From positions 942,501-1,006,500 of the forward strand of contig NC_091675.1 in the NCBI RefSeq assembly GCF_042453785.1: a DNA stretch of 64,000 nucleotides. Reading direction: 5' to 3'. The notes below the pieces were generated by a model, which had not been told where the DNA came from, did not search any database, and saw nothing but the letters and a program-made list of their open reading frames with translations. The position numbers and the translations under genes are program-made. The stretch comes from Malus domestica (Eukaryota; Streptophyta; Magnoliopsida; Rosales; Rosaceae). Of the stretch, positions 44,506 to 55,369 are shown one piece after another. The stretch's first letter is position 1; the number at the start of each line of letters is the position of its first letter.

Positions 44506-44600
44506 CAAAGGCGGGAGTTGTAAAACATCTAGTGCTACAAACTTACAAACTCTTATCTAAGTTACATGTAATGATACAAACTATACAAAAGAAAAAAAAT
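44506..44600 (-). pseudogene. DSE1-derived fragment (exon 10 and adjoining intron)
   Basis: GTTGTAAAACATCTAGTGCT, then ACAAACTTAC and ACAAACTATACA, match in order the DSE1-like gene at about 52410-52482, where they are the intron downstream of exon 10 and the end of that exon. The open frame is lost. It lies at the far upstream end of the copy 3 unit, just as the fragment at 36725 does for the copy 2 unit. Confidence 0.7.
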
Positions 44601-45315
44601 ACAAAAGAAAATTGAAAGTACAACTTGCAAATACCAAAAAGTGTGCAAGTAATAAATGATTATGCACTAGTGCCTGATACGTGCATTATTTCTTGATGAC
44701 AATTACGAGAGTTTTGTTAAGGAGTTAGTTTAAAAAAAGCCTTATTATTATTTTTTTTCAATTGCAGCTAATATGCTCACTTAGGAGGTTTTAGATGATA
44801 AATTGACTTATCGGACAAGTTTTGACACAAGGCCGATTGGAGGAGAATGCTAAGAGCCTGAGGATATTGTGCTCAAATTTCAATTTCATACAAAGCCAAA
44901 TACATTCCAGTTTTGCAAGACAAACCTGCGAAAGTTGATTGAATTTTCGTTAGAATTGTGCAGCTGTGTAAGAATGAAGATTTGAAGACTTTATTAATTT
45001 TTCCAAGTGATGCCACGTATACTTTAGTGTCAAAAGTTCAATTTTATTCATCAGTTCACATAAAAAACTTTACAATTCCGGAAGAAAAAAAGAAAAGAAG
45101 ACAACATACGAAAGAAAATCGAAAGTACAACTTGCAAATTGTGATCGAAATTACATGTGACAAGTTAGCCTCTTGGCTAGCTTGATCTCTGGGTACATGA
45201 AGATTTTTTTTTTCAAACTGATAATCAATCATGTTTCTCTTTTTGGAAATGAAATGAAATAAAACCGAATCGGAGGAAGCAACTCTACACACTGTAAAGT
45301 GTACCTCCACGTTTC
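44601..45315. other. 3' flank of GLOX copy 4
   Basis: Similar to the 3' flank of copy 3. It contains the probable 3' UTR. The short frames on both strands at 44958-45310 are not conserved in the sister copy. Confidence 0.45.
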
Positions 45316-46929
45316 TCAGTAAATTTGAACAAAGATGCCCTCGCTTGGAATTTGTTGATGAACCACATACAAAATGTAATATCCGGAAGGCGCAAGATTT
45401 CCTGAAGGCGGCGTTGTCACTTGAGCTTGATACGTTGTTGGCCCTACCTGTTGTACGTTCTCTGCACCAAGAACCAGCAACCTTTGATTCATGGAGAATG
45501 AATGTGTGCTAAAAGGCGGTGCCACCATTGTCACGGACACTGAATTCATTGCTAGCGTGCCCGTAAGCGAGAACTGAATGGTCAATTTTATTCCGTAATG
45601 AATTTTGGCTTGGTTTAGGGGTGTGAGGATTGTAGGACGCAAATCTGCGTACTTAGCGTCGAGATACTCAGGGCTAAATGCCTCCAATCTGAATTCTGTT
45701 GGGAAAAGCACGTTACTACCAAACTGGTATTTATCATGGGGGTTACTACCTCCAACGACCACTCTACCATCGCGTACTAATAAAGCTGAGGAATGATACA
45801 TTCGCGGTATGGTGGTGGGGTTTTGCTGTTCGAACCGTGACCCGACTGCATTATCAGGTCGGTACACAACTGGATTGAGAACTGGATTACGCCCGATTTC
45901 CCATCCCGCTACCCCAGACGATGCACCATTGATGAGTAAAACAGTGCTGTCTGGAAGCAATATCATGTCACCCATGACTCTGGCTTGGGGCATGGTTTCA
46001 ACAATCCACTGTGGATTAGGGTCCGTTATTTTGATCCGAGCGCATGTGTTTAGAGCTTCCACAAAAATATCCTTATTTGCCTGGGCAAAAGACCCTTTTG
46101 GAGCTCCACCGCAAACCAAAACCTCAGCCTCAACAGATGGAGCCGTCAAGTTTTTTAACGGGAGCAACACGGCTGAACCCGAGCTAGGGTAACACCTCGG
46201 GTCACCACCCGGTATTTGTGGGTAGGTTTTAACCACGACGTTCTTCATGTAATCCAACAAAATAGCTCGATTGTTGGCGAAAATAAATAAGTTGCCATCA
46301 GGGTTGAGAAAAACAAAAGGGTAGAGATTGTTTTCTTCGCCGGGGTCATTGGTCTGCGAAAGGAACGGCAAGCTGTAGGCATTGCTTGTAGACTCGGTCT
46401 TGGGATAAAACTCGTAGTTGAACTGCTTCGTGCCGCCAATGATAATCTGGCGTCCATCGGGCAGAGCGTGATTGGTGGCGTACCACCGGCGAACGGCCAA
46501 TCCGTCTACAATCTCCGTCCAATCACAACCCGTGCAGGGCTGGAAAACTCTAACGCGGCGTTCTCCGCTATTGAAGCCTCCACTTTGGATTAAGTTTCCG
46601 TTGGGGGCCATGGAGCCGGAGGAGCACCAGACGTCAGATAAAACCGTGAGGGGGCGGAAGGCTTTGGTCTGGACGACGAACTCGGCAGAGTGGGCGGTGC
46701 AGTCGTTGTTGACGCAATTACCGTTGGGCAAGGACAAGTTGGATTTGCCGAAGTCGGTGCGGTCGAACAGGACAATGCGGTCATTTTTGAAGAGTTGCAT
46801 GTGCATGGCGGAAACGCCAATAGTTGCCAACAGTTGCCAATTGCCACCGGCAGCGTGGGTCGTCCGAGAGAACCCATGAAATATTATTAACAACAGTAAT
46901 GAAAGAAAGAGACTAGCAATTGGCTTCAT
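45316..46929 (-). CDS. GLOX: Aldehyde oxidase GLOX-like protein, copy 4 (537 aa)
   Basis: Intronless secreted copper-radical oxidase and sister of copy 3. The signal peptide occupies residues 1-26 (SRTTHA|AGGNW). Ligands: Cys102 (DVWCSSGS), Tyr150 (RRWYATNH), Tyr378-His379 (RMYHSSA) and His476 (THSFSMNQR). The N-terminal propeller and C-terminal DUF1929 domain are complete. Small differences from copy 3 include NWQLLATIGVS at the mature N-terminus, GGTKQF for GGRGQF and TEFRLEAF for TELRLEAF. No frame damage. It is the rightmost GLOX gene, about 4.5 kb from the DSE1-like gene, which shares its strand. This is the arrangement from which the other units appear to have been copied. Confidence 0.92.
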   Translation of the reverse strand: MKPIASLFLSLLLLIIFHGFSRTTHAAGGNWQLLATIGVSAMHMQLFKNDRIVLFDRTDFGKSNLSLPNGNCVNNDCTAHSAEFVVQTKAFRPLTVLSDVWCSSGSMAPNGNLIQSGGFNSGERRVRVFQPCTGCDWTEIVDGLAVRRWYATNHALPDGRQIIIGGTKQFNYEFYPKTESTSNAYSLPFLSQTNDPGEENNLYPFVFLNPDGNLFIFANNRAILLDYMKNVVVKTYPQIPGGDPRCYPSSGSAVLLPLKNLTAPSVEAEVLVCGGAPKGSFAQANKDIFVEALNTCARIKITDPNPQWIVETMPQARVMGDMILLPDSTVLLINGASSGVAGWEIGRNPVLNPVVYRPDNAVGSRFEQQNPTTIPRMYHSSALLVRDGRVVVGGSNPHDKYQFGSNVLFPTEFRLEAFSPEYLDAKYADLRPTILTPLNQAKIHYGIKLTIQFSLTGTLAMNSVSVTMVAPPFSTHSFSMNQRLLVLGAENVQQVGPTTYQAQVTTPPSGNLAPSGYYILYVVHQQIPSEGIFVQIY

Positions 46930-47029
46930 TCTTTCTTTCCTTTTTGGATTTTGCTTGCTTAATTTGTGCTTTAGCTGTGCTTAATTAGCTAGCTCTGTGG
47001 TTCTGTCTGTCTCAAGTGTCGACCTGGCC

Positions 47030-47060
47030 CTCCTTAAATACTAGGGTTTCGAGCTACCCA
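47030..47060 (-). promoter_or_regulatory. Core promoter of GLOX copy 4
   Basis: Minus-strand GGTAGCTCGAAACCCTAGTA followed by TTTAAGGAGG. TATTTAAGG is at 47032-47040, about 100 bases before the start codon. Confidence 0.65.
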
Positions 47061-47359
47061 CATGTTAATTTCGTCCTAATTAAATAACTAAATGAATATA
47101 CATATTTATATTTAATATAAATACCTGAACGACATTAGATTATTTTCATGAAAATTGTTAGTGAATTGGACGCGGCCTCTTGATCGTGCATGGAACTAAC
47201 TAATAAATATGGGAGTGCTCCTCTAATCAACAAGTATATATTTCATTAATTAGCACTATATTGAGTGGTATTCTTCTTGATGATGGGTAAGTAAGACGTC
47301 TTAAATTTGGCCTGTGTCATTAGCATTATAATTTAATACAATATATCTTATTTATGAAT

Positions 47360-47480
47360 GAGAATTGTTATTAGCACTTCAAAAATCTCATTTGGCACTC
47401 CAAACTTTTCATAATTAGAAAGAAAAATACACTTATGAGGAGTGTAGAATGAGATTTTTAGAGTGTTAATAACATTTTCC
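47360..47480. mobile_element. MITE (121 bp) with 8-base target duplication
   Basis: Left end GAGAATTGTTATTAGCACTT and right end (reversed) GGAAAATGTTATTAACACTC, both continuing into AAAAATCTCATT. The flanking repeat is TTATGAAT (47352-47359 and 47481-47488). Confidence 0.75.
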
Positions 47481-47488
47481 TTATGAAT

Positions 47489-49461
47489 AAGTAAGATACC
47501 TTAAATTTGACTCTCATGATAATAACAAATCTGATACTTAAATTATAACTTTCCGATTGTATAGATTGGTCATAATCCCTGCCCAATTTTACTACATAAA
47601 GGAACGAAATCAACGCGTATAAAATTATAGTAGATATAAATTATTTGGTTATATCCATTGCATTTCTTTTAAGTTTCTTGACATTTGGTCTATATTAATT
47701 GTAAAATCTTGCAACATAATTATATTGCAAGGTTCCAATTCATCTATGGTTGAGGTAGTTAACAGGACATGGTTGACATGTATATGTTACATTCCATTAA
47801 TCTAACGACCTATTTTGGTCAAACCTAGCTCCCCAACCATGCTTGAAAACTTCGAGGTTTTATCCTAGATGTTTCGATGTAATTAGGTATTGTACCATGT
47901 ATTATAAGTTGTAATTTGGTTTCTCAAATTATTGATGCGGGATTCTCAGTCTGAATTATTTCTCCCAACATGATGACGTGATTCGAATCAAACGAACTGA
48001 AGATAGATTATGAGAGTATTACTTGTTAACATTATAACCATTGATCTGTTCGATATGTATGATTGCATGGTTTTCAAATTTTGTGTTAGAATAGATTAAT
48101 TCAGTTAGAAACATGTGAACAAGTCAGGTCATGATCTCTTTTCTATATTTGTTACTAAATGAGATATTCTTTCGTGTACTTGGATAATTACGTATACGGT
48201 TGATGGGACTCAAACAGAATGTCTTTGATACGGTTTGGTTTAGACAGATGCATTCTTCAACTAAATTTATAATGTATTTTTCTATATTTGTTATCAAATG
48301 TTCGGGCAGTGGAAAATAGAAAAATACAGCACGTCTTGTTATTCTACATATACACCATGCGTATTCGTATGTGTATTTTATATATATCGTTGACATTCCT
48401 TAATTAGTTAAAGCTTCCTCACATTTACTCGTCCTTTTGGTCAACATTTACCTTGTTTTGTTGTTTGCCAATCATATCTTCTTCTTTGTGTTTGTAGTTT
48501 TCGAAAGGGCTAAAAATCTGTTTAGGTGTTGCTTACAGAGAAGAGCTAATTAAAACCGGTTTCTGAAAACTTCCAATGATTATGATACTTACAGAAAAAC
48601 TTAAAAGTGCTAATGAAATGTTAAAACACTTGAATTCTAATAAAAACTTTAACGGTTTTTTCTCGTAAAAACACTTTTAAATCGCTCATGAATATTAAGT
48701 TAAGCGCTTAATTAGTTTTTATCTAAACAGTCTGAAATGAGCCCTAACATATAATTAATGAAATGTGTGCATCAACCAATCAATTTGATTAAACGGCGGA
48801 TTATCCATTCAAATTAAATTAAGCTCTTAATTCATGAACCTGCAAAAGGAATGTTTAATGCAATTAGAAATATTTTTCTGTTGGAGGGACCAAAAATATA
48901 TAATTCATGAACCTATAAGCACCAAAATATGCGAGTCAAATCTTTCATATATATTCATGAACCTATAAGCACCAGATGCCATAACCACCCATGCATTTTG
49001 CTTTACCAGCAGGAGACCAAAACCAAACCATTGCTGTTGGAGGGACCAAAAATATATAATGCAATTAGAAATATTTTTCTGGTGAAAGATAGATAGAGGA
49101 CCAGGAAAAACCCTAAAACGTTTGTGACATGCATGATCATTAAACTTATATATTTCTCAACATTGCATGGTAACCATGACAACCATAGACCTTCAATACT
49201 CTCACATCTCAACTTATAATGTACATATTGTTTGAATGTTATAAAATAAATTTTCATGATTGTATAAATAAAATTCAACCTAACGGATGACTTGGCGCAA
49301 AATCGAGCGTAGTGACACTGTAGAATTTATACGACCAACTCTATTTAGTGGGATAAAACTTGGATGTTGTTGTTGCACAAAAGTAAAAGTCAACATTAAT
49401 TCATATTGTTTAATTTTCCTCTTTTGGTTGCTTCCACTTTGCTTTCGTTTTGAAAATTGGT
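47489..49461. other. Upstream block of GLOX copy 4 with scrambled short repeats
   Basis: Parts match the copy 3 upstream block (47680-47715; 48222-48290). Between 48830 and 49080 several phrases occur twice or more (TTCATGAACCTATAAGCACC, TGTTGGAGGGACCAAAAATA, ATGCAATTAGAAATATTTTT), suggesting local duplication. No gene. Confidence 0.5.
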
Positions 49462-50425
49462 GAGACTTTGGATGCGGATCATAACCATGAATATTCTTTG
49501 ATTGAAACCTTGTTGATTTTTAATTTTTAATCGAGGTTCTTGAAATTAATGTGATAATTTATTTCTATGTACGTTACTATATTTTTTAAATTAAAAATTA
49601 GAAATTTTAGTTGTTTATATAAATGAGATTTTAAATAAAAAACCATAATTTGTGGGATTAAAAATATTAAAATATAAATATACTATTGTGTGTGTGTGTG
49701 TGTGTAAACATGGGTACATTCATCAAAATTAACCAAAAAAATTATTGTATCAAAACATGGGTACATTCTTCAAAATCACAAAAAAAAAAAAAAAAAAAAA
49801 AAAGATATTAGGCTTAATAACATTAGTGAATTTCTTCGGTTAAACTTGACATGGATACATTTGAAAATCAAAGAAAAAAGAATGTACCCATATAAGTGTA
49901 AAAATGGATTAGAAAAGAAATTGAATATATTTTATATAAAAAAAGGGTACATTTTACATATAACAAATTGATATATTTAAGAATGAGTACATTTTAAGAT
50001 TAAAAAGTTTTACATGAATGGGTACATATAATTAGCATGGGTACATTTAGCAAAATAAAAAGTACAAATAAAAAAAATATATGGGTACAAATACAAATAA
50101 ACTTTAAAAAATATGGGCACAAAAAGAAATTAATATATGGGTACAAATTAAAATTGAAAAGAAAATTGGTACAAATTAAAAAAAAATTACAAATTAAAAA
50201 TGGGTACAAACTAAAACTAAAAATATATGATAAAAAATTTAGTCATAAATATAAATATACTAATTGTAACATTTTTAACATTAAATTAATATATTTAGAA
50301 ATAAAAAAATATTTTATTATTAAAATAATTAATGATGTTATTAATACCAAAGGATCTTGATCAAAAATTGAAAAGGAATATGATTTTAATCAATAAAGTA
50401 GCAAAATGAAGAATGAGTTATAACT
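49462..50425 (-). repeat. AT-rich dispersed repeat with GTACCCA motif (copy B)
   Basis: Reverse-complement counterpart of 11217-11919, somewhat longer because of extra GGGTACA units, a (TG)n run (49687-49705) and an A-run near 49780-49803. Open frames inside are low-complexity. Confidence 0.7.
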
Positions 50426-51431
50426 AATTAGAAGAACCATAGTTAGGAAGGTCGGCACTCTATTGATTAAAAGATAAGAGAAACAGATTCTAAACGTCTT
50501 TATCCTTTGCTGCTTCCAAAATGACTTTTTTCATAAGTTTCTCAAAGTGGCTGTTTCTAAAACGCCTTTTATATATATATTGTGAAGAAGCTTTTTTTCT
50601 TTTCTTGTTTGCACAAAAGATGCTTAGAGACGAAGGAAAAAGAATATGAGTCAAACTTTTATAATTCTATTGTAAAATCAAGTAATGATGCTATTTAATT
50701 AAACATGTAACATGACACTTTCTAATATTAACATCGACACGACAAACGCAAACGTCTCAGTTTTATATCTCGTAGGAGTTTAATCCGTTATCTACATTAT
50801 ATCTTCTCCAATTTAACCTTATTTACTATCTTCTTCAAAACATGTCATCTAATTAGGTATAACTTAATCAGCACAATTTAACATCACTCCAATGCGCAAT
50901 TTTCTTGCCAAAACTGAGTGGGACGAGTTTTTTTAGGCAAATCATGTGTTCGTGTAGGATGTCACTAATAAGCAACTAAACCAGCCAGGCTGCTTAATGA
51001 ATGGCTCTTGGGATGCAGGTCATGCTTCGAGCGGAAGGAAATGAAGTTGGTTTTAAATTTTCGGGTGCCTTGTGGAAGACTCACTCGTTAGGGACCTCGA
51101 ACCACATTGTTTTCGTATCCTAAAAAGGAGACACCACACGGTTCAGATTACACAAGCTCAGACAGTATGAGGCCATCAAGTTCGAATGGACGACTCGTCG
51201 GACGCTAAATCTGTTCAGAATAAATTGAACGATGGGAGCAGCCACCTAAAGTGATAAAGAGGTCCAAAATTTCGACTTAAATAAATGGTACCCAAAAGAA
51301 GCAAACGAAAACAACACAAGCAGAAAGAACACATTTGTAACAATACTGATTACTAATGATTTTCTGTTAAATTAGAGGGAAGACAACTCATTTTTACCCC
51401 ATGACCATAGTACAATACAGACCGTATCGTT
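50426..51431. other. Region between GLOX copy 4's upstream block and the DSE1-like gene
   Basis: AAACTGAGTGGGACGAG (50911) and CGTGTAGGATGTCAC are diverged counterparts of AAACAAAGTGGGACAAG and the following DNA at 28680 and 29083. The last 100 bases are the 3' UTR of the DSE1-like gene. No other gene. Confidence 0.5.
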
Positions 51432-54400
51432 TTAAGTTCGAGGAGGATAGAGTTCCCATAGAGCCACTGTTGTGTCTTCTGAAGCAGATGCCATTAGCTT
51501 ACAATCAGCTGAATAAGAAACGGCATTACACTGCAAAAAAAAAAATAAATCCGCATAATCAGGCCCTCGCTGGTGAGAAAAACGCCCAAGGCAGATAGAG
51601 TGGTGGTTTCAGAGAAACAAAACAGGTGACCAAACAGACCATGTACCAATCAAGTACTCGACAATATTTCTTCTTTTTGTAACATCAGAGCTCGAATTAG
51701 AGAAATAACTGCAAAATCCCGAAAATGAGAATCTTTATGTATCTAATTTCTTGTGTTACTAGGAACATCATACCGTTGCATGGTGATACTTCAATATCGC
51801 CAAAGCATTTCCTTTACGATAGTTATACACCCTCACTCTGGCATCAAGATGTAAAATGAATAAAGGGCAAAGAGAAAAGACGTAAGAATGCAGAATTGCT
51901 ATGAATGAATTACAAGATATACTTCAAATCTCAAAATGAAAGTTCTGTTCCCAAACCTGTGGTCCCAGCCAGCGGTTGCAAAAATTTTACCATCAGGTCG
52001 AATGGAAGTGCTTGAAATTCCAGGTCGTTCCAAAATAATTTCTTTCTTGATCACACACGTACCCTGGGTTAGACAGCACAACATTAAGGCAAAAAAAGAT
52101 GAAGTATGCTTGAATTTCAATTAGAGTAAACAAGCAACAGGCACAAAATCAGAGCATGTATATTTGACTTGGTTGCCTTCTGTAGCTAGTCAGCTACTTT
52201 CACAGCCAATTCTTCCTATATTTGAAATCTTTCAGCTTACACATTAACTGCAATTAAGTATGTATTAAAAACCTCACAATAATATGGTGAACAATACTCT
52301 CGTGTTTACATGAACATACATACCGCAGTTAAAGATTTTTTTATTTATGAAAAGGTAACATTTTCATTGATAAACACCTGGGAAACAACTCTAAGGTTCA
52401 GAGGGAGGAGCTGTAAAACATCTAGTCCTACAAACTTACAGACATGACTAAGTTACCATTGAAGGATCCAAACTATACAGCACAACTTTCTCATCTGCAG
52501 CTCCTGAGATACCACCATTGCATGACCCATCCACGCATAGACTTAGAACTGCAGATAAAGATGCATGAAGAACATGACTTATTTCAAAGGATAAAATAAG
52601 AAAGAGTAATAAAAATGCATGCGGTTCTTTGGATTCTAGGTCTCTCACCTGGTTCTGAATGAAACCTGACAGAGGTCATTGGAACCCCCGGATTTCTAAT
52701 ATCCCACCAAAGCATGGAACCATCCTCATAACTGTACCATGTAGAACAAAGAAACAAAATCAGAAAACACATATCAAAATGGCGAAAAAAATTTTGACCT
52801 CACATTTCAATTCCAGAAACCAAATGCAGAATAATCCTTCTTCAGTGATTATAACATGTATCAATATGGGTGCATGCTCACATTGTATAAACAACCTTTA
52901 AGACCTGTTATATACACATCTCGATTCAGTACCCCCTAAGTTAGAAGGGAAAGGATAACTCATGTATGATACACACATCTCATTCTCACATTGTGCATCA
53001 ACAACTCACAAACCGGGTTATCAAATGCTTCTGACCGAATGAACTACATACACCCTGTAGAGCTTTAAGATTCCTACAAACAACTAGTCAAGAAACTCAT
53101 GAAAAATGACTTCTGACCAACCCTTCATAAGCACATTGGTTTGAAAGAAGATGAGGAAAAAGCACATTGGTTTGAAAGAAGATGAGGAAAAAGCACATTG
53201 GTTTGAAAGAAGATAAGGAAAAACAAATTTGAGCGGTCTTCATAGAGTCTGACAACAGACACACAGAACAAACAAAAGAGATTCTACTACGAGTAGATGA
53301 AGATTATGAAGTCAAACATCATTAAAACCACAGACACACGGATGAGCTACATTTCCATCAAAATTTTGATGAGGTACTCGGCTTCATAAAACATAGAAAA
53401 TGAGAAGTGAAAAGAATATACCCAACCAAGACATTTAGGAATCCCTGTGATTCAGATGGTGAGAATGCTTGAATAGCCATGCACATTCCTGCCAAGAACC
53501 AAAGGCTATATGTCAAAAGCAGATGAAATCAACACGAAAGGATGAACAGAAAAGTGATAGCCCAAAACCATCTGGTATAAACTGAAACACAATCAAACCC
53601 GAAAACTAGTAAGCAAAATGTTGAATGAATTAGAATGGGACCTCTCTCCTTGGAAGAAATACCCGGGGAACCACCAAAGCAGCTTTGAGGAAGCCGTGCA
53701 AACCTTTCTGTAGTATTAAGATCCCAAATCTCAACCTTTGCAAACCACATGAAGGTAGTGAGTAATCGGGGCTTCAAAAATGAAATCAAACTAGACATAC
53801 TCAAGGTTAGATACAAACCTCAGAAGTCTGCTCCCCTGCTACAGTGACATATTTAGATAATTCATCTTGAGTATTTTCTGTTTTCAAAAACTGTCTATCA
53901 ACATTCTTGTTTCTGAACTATCACAGAGCAATAAAGAGAAAACAAATTGAAAATACAGTACTAATAGATATATCTAAAGTCTAAGCCTTCATCTCCTGCG
54001 AGAACGTAGCTAAAGTGCACAGAAAACAATCCTGACCGGAATATCAGTTTCAAATTTAAATAAACCTTCAAAGGCGCTGGGATGCTCAGGCAGATTCCCT
54101 TCAACGTTGTCTCTACTGTCATCTAGAGTATCTTCATCAGTGGTCCCCCTAACCCTTCTGTCCTCTCCATCCTGACACTTAACCCCGTCCACTCGTGTAG
54201 AACAAGATTGAGGCCTCTTCACCAAGGAAAGTTTACAAAAGTGGTAAGAGTTTGTCTTGATTGTAACAGACGGAGTCCTACCAAGGCGATATCAAGGTTC
54301 AAAAGTAATGAGGCACATGCCATGATAAAAAATAACAAATGAAGCAGTGTACAATGGAAACCGAATAACTATAGGCTACAATTATGGGAATTAGCTAAGA

Positions 54401-54987
54401 ACCTGGGCAGACCTCCACCTTCAATATCCCAACATTTAACCGTCCCATCCCTGCCCTGGCTACACCAACATTTTCAAATTCAATTCTACTACTAATACAG
54501 AAAGTGTGTGTGTGTGTGTGTGTGTAGCCAATAAACAAATAAAAGTAGAAAAAATGAAAAGAAAAACACCTGATAACTCTGTTGGCAGTACAAGAAACAG
54601 AAGCAATACCATGTGCTGCATTATGCACCCTGAAAAGTTGCAAATAAATTTTTACTTTTCATTCCAAAAAAAAAAAAGATATGAACTTTATAATCATAAA
54701 AATAAAATGGAAAATTGGTATTTAAATTACCCAGCTGATGATACAGTCCGATGCTGGATAGTATCCCAAATCCTCAGTTCGCCATCTGATGAACTAGAAC
54801 AAAAAAAAGGCACCAAATTTTTAATTTTTGAGAAATGATAACAAAAGGGTAGGTTGCATAAGTGTACTGAATCGTACCCGGTGAACAGGAGTGGTTGGGA
54901 AGGATGAAAAGAGAGGTCCATGACGGAGGCGCGGTGGCCCCTCAGAACCGCCACTGGGTCCGGCGGCCGTCTCTGCTTGCTGCTCAT
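51432..54987 (-). CDS. DSE1: WD40-repeat protein, DSE1/TANMEI type (411 aa)
   Basis: Thirteen exons with consistent GT/AG borders and phases: 54878-54987, 54731-54793, 54570-54629, 54403-54459, 54037-54277, 53819-53917, 53642-53735, 53422-53488, 52649-52731, 52457-52548, 51957-52063, 51774-51837, 51432-51530. The product begins [20 protein letters not shown] and shows WD units ending IWDT, CWDI, IWDL, WWDI and LWEL, so it is a single beta-propeller, with a charged insert at about 125-195. Arabidopsis DSE1 (also TANMEI/EMB2757) is needed in embryos and affects plasmodesmal trafficking; a similar scaffold role is inferred here. The 5' UTR has its own intron (donor at about 55135, acceptor at about 55036), so in-frame ATGs upstream of 54987 lie in intron sequence. 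Fragments of this gene recur at 36725-36870 and 44506-44600. Confidence 0.9.
53129..53222. repeat. 31-bp minisatellite in intron 8 of the DSE1-like gene
   Basis: Three tandem units starting AAGCACATTGGTTTGAAAGA (starts near 53129, 53160 and 53191), the third with one change (GATAAGG for GATGAGG). Confidence 0.9.
54504..54525. repeat. (TG)n microsatellite in intron 3 of the DSE1-like gene
   Basis: Eleven TG units. Confidence 0.9.
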
Positions 54988-55035
54988 CGGAACTGCTTTC
55001 CCAAGTCCGGCGCACGGTGGAGAAGCTGACTGCTG

Positions 55036-55250
55036 AGGAGTGAAAGCGATGACCATAAACATCAATTCATTTGAATTTTCAAACCAAATTAAACACCTTC
55101 ATAAATTTGAAATTATCCCAATATATCAGCATACCTGTAAACTTGGGTTGGGCAGCGCCAGTCGTCCTCTGTTCAGTAGAAGGAAGAAGAGGAACGCACT
55201 AGTTCCAGAAGTTGGAATTCTATGAAGTATGAACGACAAATCATAGCTTG
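55036..55250 (-). promoter_or_regulatory. 5'-UTR intron and leader of the DSE1-like gene
   Basis: Minus-strand donor CAAGTTTACAG|GTATGCTG (about 55135) and acceptor CACTCCTCAG|CAGTCAG (about 55035) fit a non-coding first exon upstream of 55136. Confidence 0.55.
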
Positions 55251-55254
55251 CCGT

Positions 55255-55369
55255 TTGTGGGCTTTTTTACTATTATTAGAAGATGGGCCGTCCCGTTCCC
55301 CATGAGATCCAACACCATATAATGTCCGGTTCCTCCAATTTTAATCGGTCCGGCTCATGCCCACCCCTA
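55255..55369. mobile_element. Fragment of a hAT-like element end
   Basis: Ends CATGCCCACCCCTA, the typical TAGGGGTGGGCA end in reverse, preceded by CCGGTTCC/CGGTCCGG-like phrases. No partner end was found. Confidence 0.35.

Noticed and set aside
53129-53222. Direct repeats resembling a CRISPR array
   Set aside because: Units are directly adjacent with no unique spacers, lie in a plant gene intron and number only three.
55036-55065. In-frame ATGs upstream of the DSE1-like start
   Set aside because: They lie before the splice acceptor CACTCCTCAG at about 55036, so they are intron sequence; ATG 54987 starts the conserved protein.
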